Shown here: positions 22,951 through 34,636 of the stretch, one piece after another
How the letters are laid out: the number at the start of each line of letters is the position of its first letter
How positions within the stretch are numbered: position 1 is the first letter of the stretch
Assembly (NCBI GenBank): GCA_026874595.1
Contig: CM049313.1
Location: 73,772,659 to 73,836,658, forward strand
Length of the DNA stretch: 64,000 nt
DNA from: Sipunculus nudus
Lineage: Eukaryota > Annelida > Sipuncula > Golfingiida > Sipunculidae
Reading direction: 5' to 3'
Notes under the pieces: model-generated
Database searches by the model: none
Seen by the model: only the letters and a program-made list of their open reading frames with translations
Told to the model about the DNA's origin: nothing
Made by a program: the position numbers and the translations under genes

Positions 22951-24409
22951 AGGGGCCCAATCACATATAAAGCATGTTGAATTAACAAGAAAATAGCTTC
23001 TTCCCTTTGAAATTAATGTGTACCTACTAGAATATTGATTTGAAACCATTTTCAGCCCTCAGCCCTTAGGCTGATGGGCTATTGTCGTCACCCAAGCTGT
23101 CCGTCCGTCCGTCTGTCCATCCGGCGTCCGTTAACTTTTACCTTGTGAGCGGGAAATCTTGAAAAGGATTCACCGTCAGAATTTTATTTCCTCGGTAAAG
23201 ATGTATATCGACAAAATCTCGGTCAAGTTAGAAGATGGGTGACCTTGACCTATTTTTCTACATTTTAGAGCTGATTATAGAAAAACACTTAGATGCTTAT
23301 TACTCAGGAACCATTTGGTGGATTTTCACAAAACTTACTATGATTATTGGGACTGATAGTCTGTACCTGCTATACAAGTTTGGTGGCGCCCCCTACAATT
23401 TCTGATTTTAAATGAATTTTTATCGGATTTTTCAACTTTGGGCTTGTGAGCGGGATATCTCGAAAAGGATTCACCATAAGAATTTTATTTTTTCGGTGAA
23501 GATGTATATTGACAAAATCTCAGTCAAGTTCGAATATGGGTGACCTTGACCTATTTTTCTACGTTTTAGAGCTGATTATAGAAAAAACATTTAGAAGCTT
23601 ATTTCTCAGGAACCATTGGATAGATTTTCACAATACTTACTATGATCATAGGGACTGATAGTCTGTAACTGCTGCACAAGTTCGGGGGTGCCACCTGCAA
23701 TTTCTGATTTTTTATTGAATTTTCTTGGATTTTTCAACTTTGGCCTTGTGAGCGGGATATCTCTAAAAGGATTCACAATAGGAATTTTATTTCTTTGGTG
23801 AAGATGTGTATCGACAAAAATCTCGTTCATGTTTGAAGATGGGTGACCTTGACCTACTTTTAAAGGTCACAGAGCTTATAATAGAATAAAACTTAGAAGC
23901 TTATTTTTCAGGAAGCATTTGGTGGATTGTTATGAATCATGGTACATACCTCTCCATTTTAAATTTATAAGTGAGACATGTACAGATATACATCCATGTG
24001 AGAACAGATATTTAGTACTTGTTACTTTTACCACCTCTAAACACTGTTCTTTTGGCAGAGGGCTTTTGTCAGCTTCTGCTGATATTCTAGTTTTCCCCTG
24101 TAATGCAGTGTTAAAAACAATGGACCAGAGATGCCTTTGCTGACTTGGGCAGAAAAATGTAATACATGTTCCCGCTGGCTGAAACAGCTCCTGTTTGGAC
24201 CTCAAGTCACGTGGCCTTGTTATGGTAAACAGACACATGTGGAGTGTGTTTACCAAAATGTGGAGCCATAACAAGGTGTTAAACAGTGGTAAGCGAGGTA
24301 CTGAGACCGTGTGCTGGTATGGTTTTCCTAGGAAACTTTTGTATTATAATGCAAAACTGAATTGATAGTGTGAAAGAACAGGCATTTTATTGCACCTGAT
24401 TATGTCCAT
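22951..24409. mobile_element. TTAA MITE copy 1, carrying a nested element
   Basis: The ends are TTAA-AGGGGCCCAATCA (from 22947) and TGATTATGTCCAT-TTAA (to 24413), an inverted pair with several mismatches, flanked by TTAA. The outer parts match a second copy at 42964-43689 (AAAGCAT, TTTGAAAT, GGGTACCT/TGTACCT, CAGAAAAATGTAATA, CCTTGTTATGGTAAACAGAC, GGTACTGAGAC, AAAACTGAATTG). Here about 0.9 kb of unrelated hairpin-type element sits in the middle. TTAA target and short ends suggest a piggyBac-type non-autonomous element. Confidence 0.75.
23046..23945 (+). mobile_element. Hairpin-type element family C with three 300-bp modules
   Basis: It opens with AGCCCTCAGCC-CTTA-GGCTGATGGGCT (23054-23080), an 11-bp stem with one bulge. 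CTATTGTCGTCACC and (TCCG)n at about 23099-23130 follow. Three tandem modules start at CTTGTGAGCGGGA (23142, 23443, 23744; period 300-301). Each module holds GAAAAGGATTCACC, GGTGACCTTGACCTA and TCAGGAACCAT. The design parallels the AGCTCAGCTGAC elements, though the sequence differs. Its 3' end was not resolved. Confidence 0.75.
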
Positions 24410-24413
24410 TTAA

Positions 24414-24739
24414 TTTTTAGTTTTGCCAATATATGTGTCCTTGGATACTCAGGCATCTCTGCTGCCACAAATTTAGAGGAATGTCTTATTCAATACTAGA
24501 AGAGATTCCATGCCTCACTTTATCTTCACCTCTGTGATGTGGTGGTAACCTGTAACCACTTGTTGACTACCCATATTCTAATTCTTATGAAGTTAATGAG
24601 TTCTTAACAAAATTATCAGTTTTTATAATGAGACATTGAAACACTTAAAAATAATATTTTAATTGTTAAAGTGCAGCAGGATCAGTTAAGATAAAAATCA
24701 GCTTGATAATTTTCTTTGTTGTTTGCTTTGTTTTTAGTG
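24414..24739. other. Unassigned DNA
   Basis: No supported feature. Confidence 0.4.
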
Positions 24740-25230
24740 AACCTGTGAGCCTATGCGATGGTGAAAGCGGTGTCCGTCGTGCGTCGTTTGTGGTGCGTCG
24801 TCTGTATGTTAACCATAGCTATCTCAAAAATGGCAGGGGCTAGCATCACCAAATTGTTTGCAAATAATCAGTAATCATAAAAACTATATTGGATTTTGTT
24901 TATTTTTTTTCTAACTGCATTTTCTTAGATTTTAAGGGGGAAAAGCTAAAAAAAATGTTAAATCTTCTTCTCCGGAACTGTCCAGCCAAATTATCCAATA
25001 TTTCACAGAAATGATCCCTGGAACAATCTCTCTCAAGTTTGTTCGAATGGTTCCGGTTTGGAGATTTTTGGCCGAGTTACAGGAGGTTGAACTTTGTCAT
25101 CTGTCCAAAAAAGCACATTAAAATTTAAATCTCAGAAATGGCTGGAGCTATCATCACGGAATTTTATGCCAATGTTGGTCACATCTGTCATATCTGAAAT
25201 TGAGGTATTGGTGGCGCCACCTGCATCGGC
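24740..25230 (+). mobile_element. Hairpin-type element family D fragment
   Basis: It opens near GAGCCTATGCGATGGTGAAA, then GTCCGTCGTGCGTCG. Modules contain CTCAAAAATGGC, GGGGCTAGCATCACCAAATT, CAGAAATGATCCC, and end in GGTGGCGCCACCTGCAT (25210-25226). Related modules recur at 28380-28900. Element copy 3 follows immediately in its terminal T-run. Confidence 0.6.
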
Positions 25231-25232
25231 CT

Positions 25233-28200
25233 TTTTAGCTCAGCTGACTATAAGTCATCTGAGCTATAGTCATGGTCCATTGTCCGTCATCCGTCTGTCT
25301 GTCCGTCTGGATGTCCGTCCGTAAGACTGGCACGTTTCCAAACCGTTGGACCTATGAATCTGAATTTCCGCATACAGTTAGATGTCCCCATAATCTCCTA
25401 CCATGCCAAAAATTGGGTCAATAGGACTTCGTTCCTTTGAGATATTAAGGAAAAACCTCAATTTTTTATTAGAAATCTATTTTCACACTTCAGGACTGCC
25501 TAATTTCAAAACCACTCATCTGGTTTTCTTCATATTTACCATAAATATTCCTCTATATAGTTCCTATGTACATGCCAGATATTAAGTCAATATTATATAA
25601 TTTAAAAAAGTTATGGGCCCAAACATAATGGACTTTGTAAAAAAATCAGGAAGATATTTGGTCACTTAAGACCAAAAGTGTTAAAGGTAGGGACTTTTTA
25701 CCAGTAATACAACTTTAATTAATCAAAATTTAATTGTATATCAAAAATTAGATCAAAATCTGTTAAATTTTTTTTTAAAATGGCAAAAATATAAAATTGG
25801 TACCTTAAATTTTGCCCAACTTTGGCCATGGCACGTTTTTTTCCTGTAAGTACTGTGGATTTAATTTTCACACCATGTATACATAAGGATTTAATCTGTT
25901 AAAATCTGAAATTTGAAAATAAAAGCTGCAAAATTAGGCTAGTTATTGAATTTTTTTGGAGGCTCTTGTTGTATTCCCTTACATTGTCAAGCAGTCCACT
26001 TTGATGACTGTAGGTCATTCAGTGCACATCTCTATGCTCCCCAGGCTGTTGACATAATTTTAGATGTCCCCAAAATCTCCTACCATACCGAAAATTGGGT
26101 CATTAGGACTTTGTTCCTTCGAGATATTAAGGAAAAAAAACTCCGTTTTCCATAAAAAAAAGCCATTGTTACACTTCAAGGCTGCCTAATATCAAAACCA
26201 TTGATCTGTTTTTGATTGTATTTAGTATTCACATTCTTTTATACATTTTCTATGAACATACCAAAAATTAGGTCAGTATTGGGTATTATTTTGAAGTTAT
26301 GGGCCAAAACATAATGCAATTTTAAAAAAAATCAGGAAATATATTTACTCGCCTAACATGAGAATTGCTGAACCTAGAGACTTTTTTTCAGGAATATAAC
26401 TTTATTTAATCAAAATTCAATTGTTTACCCAAAATTAGATCTGAATTTTGCAAATTTTTCAAGTTATTAGCATAAATAAAAAATCAATACCTTAAATTTT
26501 GTCCAACTTTGGCACTGTTGATTTAATTTTCCCAGCATATATGCATAAGGATTTAATCTTTTAAAATCTGAACTTTCAAAAGAAATTGATTGGAATGAAT
26601 AGCTTTTATTCATGTTTTCATACACCATGTCAAGTATTGTTTACATCTAGCCCACCTAGTAGTACAGCCTTCACTTGCATTATGTAACCCACCCCAGGCA
26701 GCTTACCTTGGCCCAGCTTGGCCACTTCTAGCAGGCTTCCCCTCTGCCCTGCACTCATCCCCCCAGCTGGTGCATAAACTAGATGAATGTTATAATTTTT
26801 CTGTATTTTATTTTATTCTTGGACATGCTGCATTTTAGATTTTGTTTTGAACCACCAGGGTTACAATGATTAAAGTGTACATTTAATTGTGTCCACAAAG
26901 TGGTGTATTGCTGTGAAAGTGTGGATGTTCATGAGATAAGTAATTCCTTACTTCAGAAGAGTAAAAACTTCACCAGGTGTGAAATTGACTATTAATTCCA
27001 GTAATTAATTCAATCTGGGATAGTAATTAGCACAATGATATTGTTTGTCCCTCATTCAACCAACAGTGTGTATACTTTATTTGAAAAGATGTTTTATTTT
27101 ATCAAATTTACTTTTATTTTATTTTGGTGAATAAAATTAAGCATGTCCTGAAAACTCCAATGTGCAAAACTTTTTAATAGTGATTCAAGGAATATTCTTG
27201 TAGATGCCATGTTGTGGCATTATTTTCTTTTAAAATCAGTTTAAACATTTATGATTTAAAAATAATAAAATATATGTGTATGCATAATATGACCCAATGT
27301 TTTTTACTCTGTATAACTTTTGCAACAATTCTAATATTTTAACTTATATTTTCAGGTTTTTTAATTAAAAATTTATAAACCTGTAAATAAAAAAATGATT
27401 CAGATAAAAACTTCTTAATGGAAAAAGTGGATCTGCTTAAAAAAATAGGATTATATATAAACTTAAATGCATTATTCTCTTGAAAGTGAAATAAAGGTAT
27501 TAGTCCATTCTGTCCACTTGCCTGTCCATCTGTAAATTTTCGTATGCAACACAGTATCTCAAAACTTTTACTGTTTTTCTTCATGACAGTCTTGTCAGAG
27601 TATTAGTTTGCAATCATATATTTAGAACTTTACTATAACCAAGTAGGAGGGCCCCTTTCCTCTTAGCTTTTCATATTCTTATATAAAGGAAAAACATTAC
27701 AATAGAATATTTCTACATCCACCTTCGTGCTGCCCTCACTTTTCCCTTCTCCGAACCCCATCCCAAAGTTAGCCTCAGTAAGCAAGAACAAGATGAATCA
27801 GATATATTCATACTTTAATATTTTGTATAACTATTCGTCCATAGGTACCTATGTACATTCCAGAAATAATGTCAATATTGTGTAATATGTAGACATAGTG
27901 GGCATCACAATAATGTACCTTGTCAAGACTAAAGAGATATTGTGTCATACAGTCACATATTCATAAATCACTTCATCAGCATAGTTAATCATAACATCAT
28001 ATCTGTCAAATTGAACGCTTGCAGACTACCATACACTTTAGATCCTTCAACAAATAGCCTTATCATCATTCTACTACTGCTTATTACTGCTGTCATTGCA
28101 TTCATATTTGCTCAAATATATCACAATTTTCAACCCCTCCTAAATAAATAAAAAATAAACCACTTTATTTGACTCTATTAATCCATCAGTCAGGTAATTT

Positions 28201-28363
28201 CATTTATCATTTACTCACATATTACATTACATTCCTTTATAATAGCCCAACATGCACATGATATTCATAAGCTTTATCGACTCGATATAGTATCACAGTG
28301 GAGAAACATTTATAGTCCAATCACGATCAGCTGAGCGCCATGACCAATGGGTCCCTTGTTTGT
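25233..28363 (+). mobile_element. AGCTCAGCTGAC element, copy 3 (long)
   Basis: The 5' hairpin is of the second subfamily: TAGCTCAGCTGACT-ATA-AGTCATCTGAGCTA (25236-25266), nearly fully paired, followed by a TCCG/TCTG stretch. A module at about 25380-25940 is duplicated at about 26062-26590 (AATCTCCTACCAT, AAAATTGGGTCA, GAGATATTAAGGAAAAA, CTGCCTAAT). The 3' end at 28328-28361 reads CAGCTGAGCGCCATGACCAA, then TGGGTCCCTTGTT, with a decayed terminal palindrome. The middle (26640-27900) is AT-rich and may include other insertions. No protein is encoded. Confidence 0.65.
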
Positions 28364-28365
28364 AC

Positions 28366-28900
28366 TGGGTCATCAATGCCTGTATCACACTGAGGGCTAC
28401 AAAAAACTTCTTCTCTGAAACCATATGGCCAAAATGTTTAATATTGCACAGAAATGATCCTAGGGTAGTGCTATCTGAAGTTTTATAAATAGTCTCTGTT
28501 CAGTGACTTTCGGCTGAGTTTTGGGAAGCTGAATTAAGTCATATGCCATAACAGCCCATTTTAGCTCAGTGGCTACAAAGATCTTCTTCTCAAAAACCAC
28601 AGGGCCAATTTCTTAAATCTCACACATTAATTATCATCAGATGTTGATAATTCAAGTTTGTTCAAATGGTTTTGGTACAGTGCTTTTTGGCTGAGTTATG
28701 GGAAGCTGAACTTGGCCAGTTTGCTGTATCTTCATGTATGAGTTAAAAACCTGCAAAACATTTTTCGACTGATGTCACTGAAGCCAGTTTGTTAAATATT
28801 TTACAAGAATAATCCCTACAATAATTCTTATAATAATTGTCATTAATGGTTCCACATGAATAATTTTGGCTGAATTATGGAGATTGAATTGAGTTTTTTT
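28366..28900 (+). repeat. Family D core modules
   Basis: Three modules of about 175 bp share AACTTCTTCTC, GGCCAA, CACAGAAATGATCC or ATTATC, and TTTTGGCTGAGTTATGGGAA. They continue the family D sequence interrupted by element copy 3 at 25233. Confidence 0.65.
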
Positions 28901-29300
28901 ACCATATATGTTAGCTGTGTGATGCTGTTACATCTAGCCTGGCACCGTTTTATCAGCATCTATTACATCATGCCACTAGACATTTAGATTTCAGGTCATC
29001 TTTGGTTAATATTGACAAAAAAAACTTTAAAAAACTTTTAAAAAATTAGATTTATGATTTAAGTTATTCATCATACCAGGCAGTGTTACAATCAAGGATA
29101 TTCAGCTCTCTGTGGCTATATAAAGACATCAGTACATGGATTATAAATTATTGGTATCCCTACTCAACCTAATTCAAGACATTGCCATCAATGAGATATA
29201 TCTGTATTTAATTTTGCATGCAGTATGCATTTGTAATAATTTTATATATATTCCTGATTTTTTTTTAATAAAAAGTCAGCTGAAAAGTATTTTGTATTGG
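28901..29300. other. AT-rich DNA, nothing recognised
   Basis: No gene or clear repeat seen. Confidence 0.45.
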
Positions 29301-29309
29301 GAAAATTAA

Positions 29310-29720
29310 TTTCAAAGTTATTTCAAGTAGGGACCACTTTAGTGTACAGATGGCAGCACTTGGTTTACCATTGGCAGATTGCCAATGCCTTGATGTTAGC
29401 CATTAGCCAAGATGATGTCAGCTCTGTAAATAGTTTTGGCACAGTGCCAGGATTGGAAGAAGTGCGGCCAGGTATGGGCCAAGAGTTCACTCAGTGCAGC
29501 AGCTGCATTCTATTTATAGCTTTGGCAGACTGCTCACTGCATCAGATTTCGCACCAAAGTTCAGCCTGGATCTATTTATAGCTTTGGCAGACTGCCAACA
29601 GGGTCAGATTAATCAACAGGTCAAGAGTTCTCTCAGTGCAGCCAAGTACAGGTCAAAATTTCACTCAGTCTAGCCAGGTGCAGGTCAAGAGTTCACTTAG
29701 TGCAGTAACTTGAGGCAGCA
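29310..29720. repeat. Decayed local repeat with two MEF2-like boxes
   Basis: Repeated words include GGTCAAGAGTTC(A/T)CT, CAGTGCAGC and CTATTTATAGCTTTGGCAGACTGC. The perfect CTATTTATAG occurs at 29510-29519 and 29572-29581. The 94-codon frame at 29297-29581 has no recognisable domain. Confidence 0.5.
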
Positions 29721-29789
29721 ATTTGTCACAGTTCACTCGTGGGCATCTGCCTCACTCATCTAAGCCTGGTCAGCCCAGTGCATCAAACT

Positions 29790-30132
29790 CTGGGGAAGTT
29801 TGATGTATTGGCTTGATATTATGACCTGTTTATGCGTCTTTGATGGTATTATCATTTACAAGACAGGTGATGCTACCTACATTGACTTTTGCAGTGTATG
29901 CGCCTGCTTATCTCTAAAGAGGAATTTGAAACATCAGCCTAAAATTGGGCATGTTTATACATATCGGGTAGCTTTATAGTGTACAAGACTGGTGGCGCAA
30001 CCTACAATAATTTTTGCACGGTGTATGTCCCTGCTTATTTCGAAGGAGGGGTTTGACATGTCACTCTGACATTGGTTATATGTATATATCTCTTAGTTGT
30101 ATACAAGACTGGTGGTGCCAGCTACAATCATT
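29790..30132 (+). repeat. Family B core modules
   Basis: Modules with TTTGATGTATTGGCTTGATA, GTTTATACATATCGGGTAGC, and ACTGGTGGCGCAACCTACA or ACTGGTGGTGCCAGCTACA. The last module is cut by the hAT-like element at 30141. Confidence 0.65.
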
Positions 30133-30140
30133 GTATCTGG

Positions 30141-30700
30141 CAGGGTTGGGGCCAGGTACATGCAAAAGTACCTAGGTACAGGTACTTACAAAATGGTCAG
30201 GTACAGGTACAGGTACAGGTACAGCATTATTGTAGAGTACCTAGGTACAGGTACAGGTACTTAAGAAAGTACCTAGGTACAGGTACAGGTACATTTTAAA
30301 GATATTTGAACTAATGATAATTGCATAAATTTCTTGTAGATATGCGATAATAAGTTGTAATAGAATGGCTGAATATATCATTAAAAAGTTTTAAATTATA
30401 GCTTTTTATGTCATCATGAAAAAAAAAACGGAGCCAGCTGCAAATGTAAAGGATCGCCTTTAGTAAATGTAATAAGTTAATGAAGCTGATAAAGTTTACA
30501 AAGTTAGTATTACAGAAATATAAAACTTTCATTCATATACTAAAATACGATGTCACTTTTTCAAATCAAGTTTTGAGTTTTAGAGTAATGATTTAAGTTA
30601 AAAAAGTCTTGAAGCACAACACACTCTTTAATATAAAGAGCTGAATTATGTACCTAGGTACAGGTACAGGTACAGGTACAAGTACCTGGCCCCAACCCTG
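30141..30700. mobile_element. hAT-like MITE with AGGTAC subterminal repeats
   Basis: The ends are a perfect inverted pair: CAGGGTTGGGGCCAGGTAC at 30141 and GTACCTGGCCCCAACCCTG ending at 30700. Flanking 8-mers GTATCTGG (30133-30140) and GTATCCAC (30701-30708) match at five positions, consistent with an aged 8-bp target duplication. Arrays of AGGTAC hexamers lie just inside both ends (about 30153-30296 and 30650-30693), with CCTAGG junctions. CAGGG ends, 8-bp duplication and subterminal repeats are typical of hAT elements, whose transposase binds subterminal repeats. The AT-rich middle codes for nothing, so it would need a transposase from elsewhere. Confidence 0.8.
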
Positions 30701-30717
30701 GTATCCACCTATTGTAT

Positions 30718-31895
30718 GGATCCGCCAAAACAGAGTTTTGCGGATACTATGTTTTCATTCGGACGCCGCAACCGCCACTGCTGCATAGGTTTCCGGATAA
30801 CTCCTCCGTAACCACTGGGCAGAATTTTTTGAATTTCAGAATTATGATCGGGTCACAGAACTGCTGCGCCCTCATTTTTGGTTTACCTCTGACCTTTCAT
30901 CTCTGCCCAGCGTCCATTTGTGCGTCTGTTTCCACACATTAACCCACATATCTCGGGAACCATTTGATCGATAAGGCTACAAATTTTGCACAAATGTACC
31001 CCTTGGATAGCTTTATAACATACACTAAAGATGATGGCGCCACCTGCAACCATTTTTGCACAGCGTCCATCTGTTCATCTGCCTTGGGATAAAATCACTC
31101 ATATCTCTGCATTGGTTGGACTTATCCACCTGAAATTTTGCATGTGTATACATCCTGGACAGTTTTCTTGATTTTATGACAGGTGGTGCCACCTACATTC
31201 ATGTTTAAGCTGCAGGCATCCAAGCTCATATCTTGGGAACGTTTGACCAAAATTTTGCATGTGAATAGATCTCCCATAGCTCTTGATCATACGCAAAACT
31301 GGTGGCGCCACCTGCAACCATTTTTGCTCAGTGTTGATTTGTTCATCTGGCGTGGGATAAAACAACTCGTATCTCAGCAGTGATTTGACTTATCCACCTG
31401 AAATTTTGCAGGTTTATACATACTTGACAGCTTCCTTGATTTTGTGACAGGTGGCTCCACCTACATTTTTACATTTATGCTGCAGACATCCAAGCTCATA
31501 TCTCGGGAACCATTTGACTGACTTGGCAAAAATTTTGCATGTTGATAGATCTCACATAGCTCTTTATCATACACAAAACTGGTGGCTCCACCAGCCACCA
31601 TTTTGCACAGCGTCCGTCTGTTTGTGTGCCGTGGGCTAAAATCACTCATATCTCAGTAGTGGTTTGACTTATCTGCATAAAATTTTGCATGTTTATACAT
31701 CTTGGATAGCTTTCTCGATTTTGTGGCAGGTGGCGCCACCTGCATTTATATATGCGCTGCAGACATTCAGGCTTACATCTCAGGATTTGTTTGACATATC
31801 ACCCTGAAATTTCGCATGTGTAAACAACTTGGACAGCTTTCTGGATTTTGTGGTAGGTGGCGCAACCTACATACACATTTCGGCTGCAGACATCC
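30718..31895 (+). mobile_element. Hairpin-type element family E, copy 1
   Basis: It begins with ATCCGCCAAAAC-AGA-GTTTTGCGGAT (30720-30745), a hairpin with one bulge, then ACTATGTTTTCA. Modules of about 270 bp recur (GGTGGCGCCACC near 31036 and 31303, GGTGGCTCCACC near 31581), each with TTTTTGCACAGCGTCC, ATCACTCATATCTC, GAAATTTTGCATG and CATCTTGGATAGCTTTC. The 18-bp palindrome GCAGGTGGCGCCACCTGC is at 31726-31743. Minus-strand frames at 31174-31649 are shadows. The 3' end was not defined. Confidence 0.7.
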
Positions 31896-31899
31896 AGGC

Positions 31900-33200
31900 C
31901 ATTATGCAACACACCTCACTCTATTTCCCCTTGCCACTCAATCCATGCCTCACTTCACCCGTCCCACACTGATTTTGGTGGATACACGTAGTCACTTGTT
32001 GACTACCAGTATTCTAGTTTTTGTGTTGTGTGCACCAATGCCAGAATTTCAGCAGTGATGTTTGTTTAATTGTTTCTTGTTCTAAGTCTTTAGTACTAGC
32101 TTTGTTCATGTACATGTAACATGTTCTTGAAAAGTAATCATCCAGCATTAAAGCATTATACCTGGTGTAATCTCATTGCACAGGTTCGCATTAGGCCTGT
32201 AGGCCTTGTTAATTGTTGAACTACTTTGAACCACAACATTTTAGATCCAAAATGGCCGACTTCTGGGTAGACTAGTAACCTGTATATGATCATGTCTAAA
32301 GCTAGCATTCCATTTATGCATATGCGGTATGTATGCTTCTGCAGTACTTATGCGTAATGCAGCTAAAATACAAACCCCTCTGGTCCCAATAATATGTATA
32401 AGTATGCAGTATGAATGCAAAATATAGCCTTAAGTATAGAGCTGCAGGAGAAGAGAGGTCATCTGCCTGTGGAATATCCTATCACCGACGTCCAAGTGTG
32501 GAACTTTCCTGTACTTTACCATGCATAGGGTGTTCAATCTCTACCCTGAGGGATCCTAACATGGGGCATACACATATGTATACATACACATGTGCATGTG
32601 TATATATGGAGTTACTCTGAGAGAACATAATTGGTGTGTTTTCTAGCTGCATATGCATATGTGGCAATTACGTGTGCAAACGTATATATATGGAATACCA
32701 CCTTTACTTATCAGAGGTAGTGTAGTAGTTTTCCAAACATACACACGATGGCACTAATTATGACAAATGGTTTGACAGCATGCAAGGCGCACTGGTTATG
32801 GTGTCCCCAGAATTTGGATGTAATGTACCTTGTGCCAGAATGTTACCATCTAATTCTAAACTTTGCTGATCTAAAATGATGATCTGGCAGGAAGGGTAGC
32901 CTTTAATTAAACTTGGGGATATGTACATGTGCTAAACAGTCACTCAGCCTGTGGTGGGTGAATCATCATTTTTTGAGGTAGGAATCAATAATAAAATCAT
33001 ATTCAGTCACTGAAAGATAGACAATGACTAATGATCAATGATCAATTATAAATTGAATATTTTTATAACCATATATATTACCATGAAATGTCCTGTATAG
33101 AATCATAAGAAAATATGGACAGAGTTAATTCAATGTAACTTCTACATTACGCTGAAAGTTCAAGGTAATGCCCAGGTTGTTAACACTTATTCATCACATA
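31900..33200. other. Unassigned DNA with alternating purine-pyrimidine tract
   Basis: No gene recognised. About 32566-32610 and 32648-32690 are rich in alternating CA/TG/TA steps (ACACATATGTATACATACAC and CATGTGCATGTGTATATATG), a possible Z-DNA-prone tract. Confidence 0.45.
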
Positions 33201-33223
33201 AGGTTAAGAGCAGACAAACCTCC

Positions 33224-34133
33224 CTACAAACAGTGCAGACTAACTTCTCTTCAGGAGAAGCAGACAAACCTCCCTTCAAGAGGAGCAGACATATCTCCAG
33301 CTACAGATGGAACAGACAAACCTCCCAACAGGAGGAGCAGACAAACATCACTACAGGAGGAGCAGACAAACCACCCTTCAGGAGGAGCAGACAAACCTCC
33401 CTTCAGAAGAGGCAGACAAACCTCACTATAGGAGGAGCAGACAAACCTCCCAACAAGAGGAGCAGACAAACCTCACTACAGGAGGAGCAGACAAACCTCC
33501 CTTCAGCAGGAGCAGACAAACCTCCCTTCAGAAGGGGCAGACAAACCTCACTACAGGAGGAGCAGACAAACCTCCCTTCAGGAGGAGCAGACAAACCTCC
33601 CTTCAGAAGGGGCAGACAAACCTCACTACAGGAGGAGCAGACAAACATCACTACAGGAGGAGCAGACAAACCTCCCAACAGGAGGAGCAGACAAATGTCA
33701 CTACAGGAGGAGCAGACAAACCACCCTTCAGGAGGAGCAGACAAACCTCACTACAGGAGGAACAGACAAACCTCCCTTCAGAAGGGGCAGACAAACCTCA
33801 CTACAGGAGGAGCAGACAAACCTCCCTTAAGGAGGAGCAGACAAACGTCACTACAGGAGGAGCAGACAAACCTCCCAACAGGAGGAGCAGACAAACGTCA
33901 CTACAGGAGGAGCAGACAAACCACCCTTCAGGAGGAGCAGACAAACCTCCCTTCAGGAGGGGCAGACAAACCTCACTACAGGAGGAGCAGACAAACCTCA
34001 CTACAGGAGGAGCAGACAAACCACCCTTCAGGAGGAGCAGACAAACCTCCCTTCAGGAGGGGCAGACAAACCTCACTACAGGAGGAGCAGACAAACCACC
34101 CTTCAGGAGGAGCAGACAAACGTCACTACTACA
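33224..34133. repeat. 25-bp minisatellite, homogeneous block, about 36 copies
   Basis: The unit is GGAGGAGCAGACAAACCTCC plus CTTCA, with ACTACA and CAACA variants of the tail. Since 25 is not a multiple of three, three units (75 bp) are needed to return to frame. Every plus-strand frame therefore reads the same 25-residue cycle (GGADKPPFRRSRQTSLQEEQ then TNLPS), and the minus strand likewise gives one Cys/Ser/Leu-rich cycle. No frame has a stop until the array ends, which explains open frames of 341, 293 and 113 codons. There is no start context, splice site or non-repeat domain to support a protein. Confidence 0.95.
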
Positions 34134-34636
34134 AATGTTTTCCATATTTAACACACAGTTCTCTGACAGTTTTAGCTTGTATACCTAAATCTGCAGTCTC
34201 CCATCTCCTTTACTGCCAATTTATAAAAGAATGCTCATACTGTAAGCTTATAACCTGAAATTTTGATTGGCTTTTTGATCGCAAGGGATTAAATTTTGTG
34301 ATATATGCGAAAGTGTTTCCAAATTTAAAAGTTGTTCCATTTACACTGATGAAAAGTCCTTTAAACTATAGTGTCACTAACATGTATGTTTTGTATTTGT
34401 GTAGCTTCAAATGGCAAAAAAATGCATTGTTTATTCCCTTAGCTATTAGTCATTCCATGTCAGATTTTAAGATTTTTTGCACATACTTATTGTCTTTATA
34501 ATGATGGATATGCTCTTTTAACTGTATGATAAGTTAGTGAAAATGGAACCCTAATGAAACACTATAAGTAGTATAAAACTGAAAAATGTGAAAATATATT
34601 GCAATGCATATGTTGCCAACCACAGAATATTCATAA
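34134..34636. other. Unique spacer between the two 25-bp blocks
   Basis: Non-repetitive AT-rich DNA. It could be an insertion into one original array. Confidence 0.5.

Noticed and set aside
29297-29581. 94-codon frame
   Set aside because: It lies in a decayed local repeat, with no domain or splice evidence.
33233-34258. 341-codon open frame, and companions of 293, 232, 201 and 180 codons, in the 25-bp array
   Set aside because: The unit lacks stops in every frame, so long frames are automatic. There is no start context, splice site or non-repeat domain.
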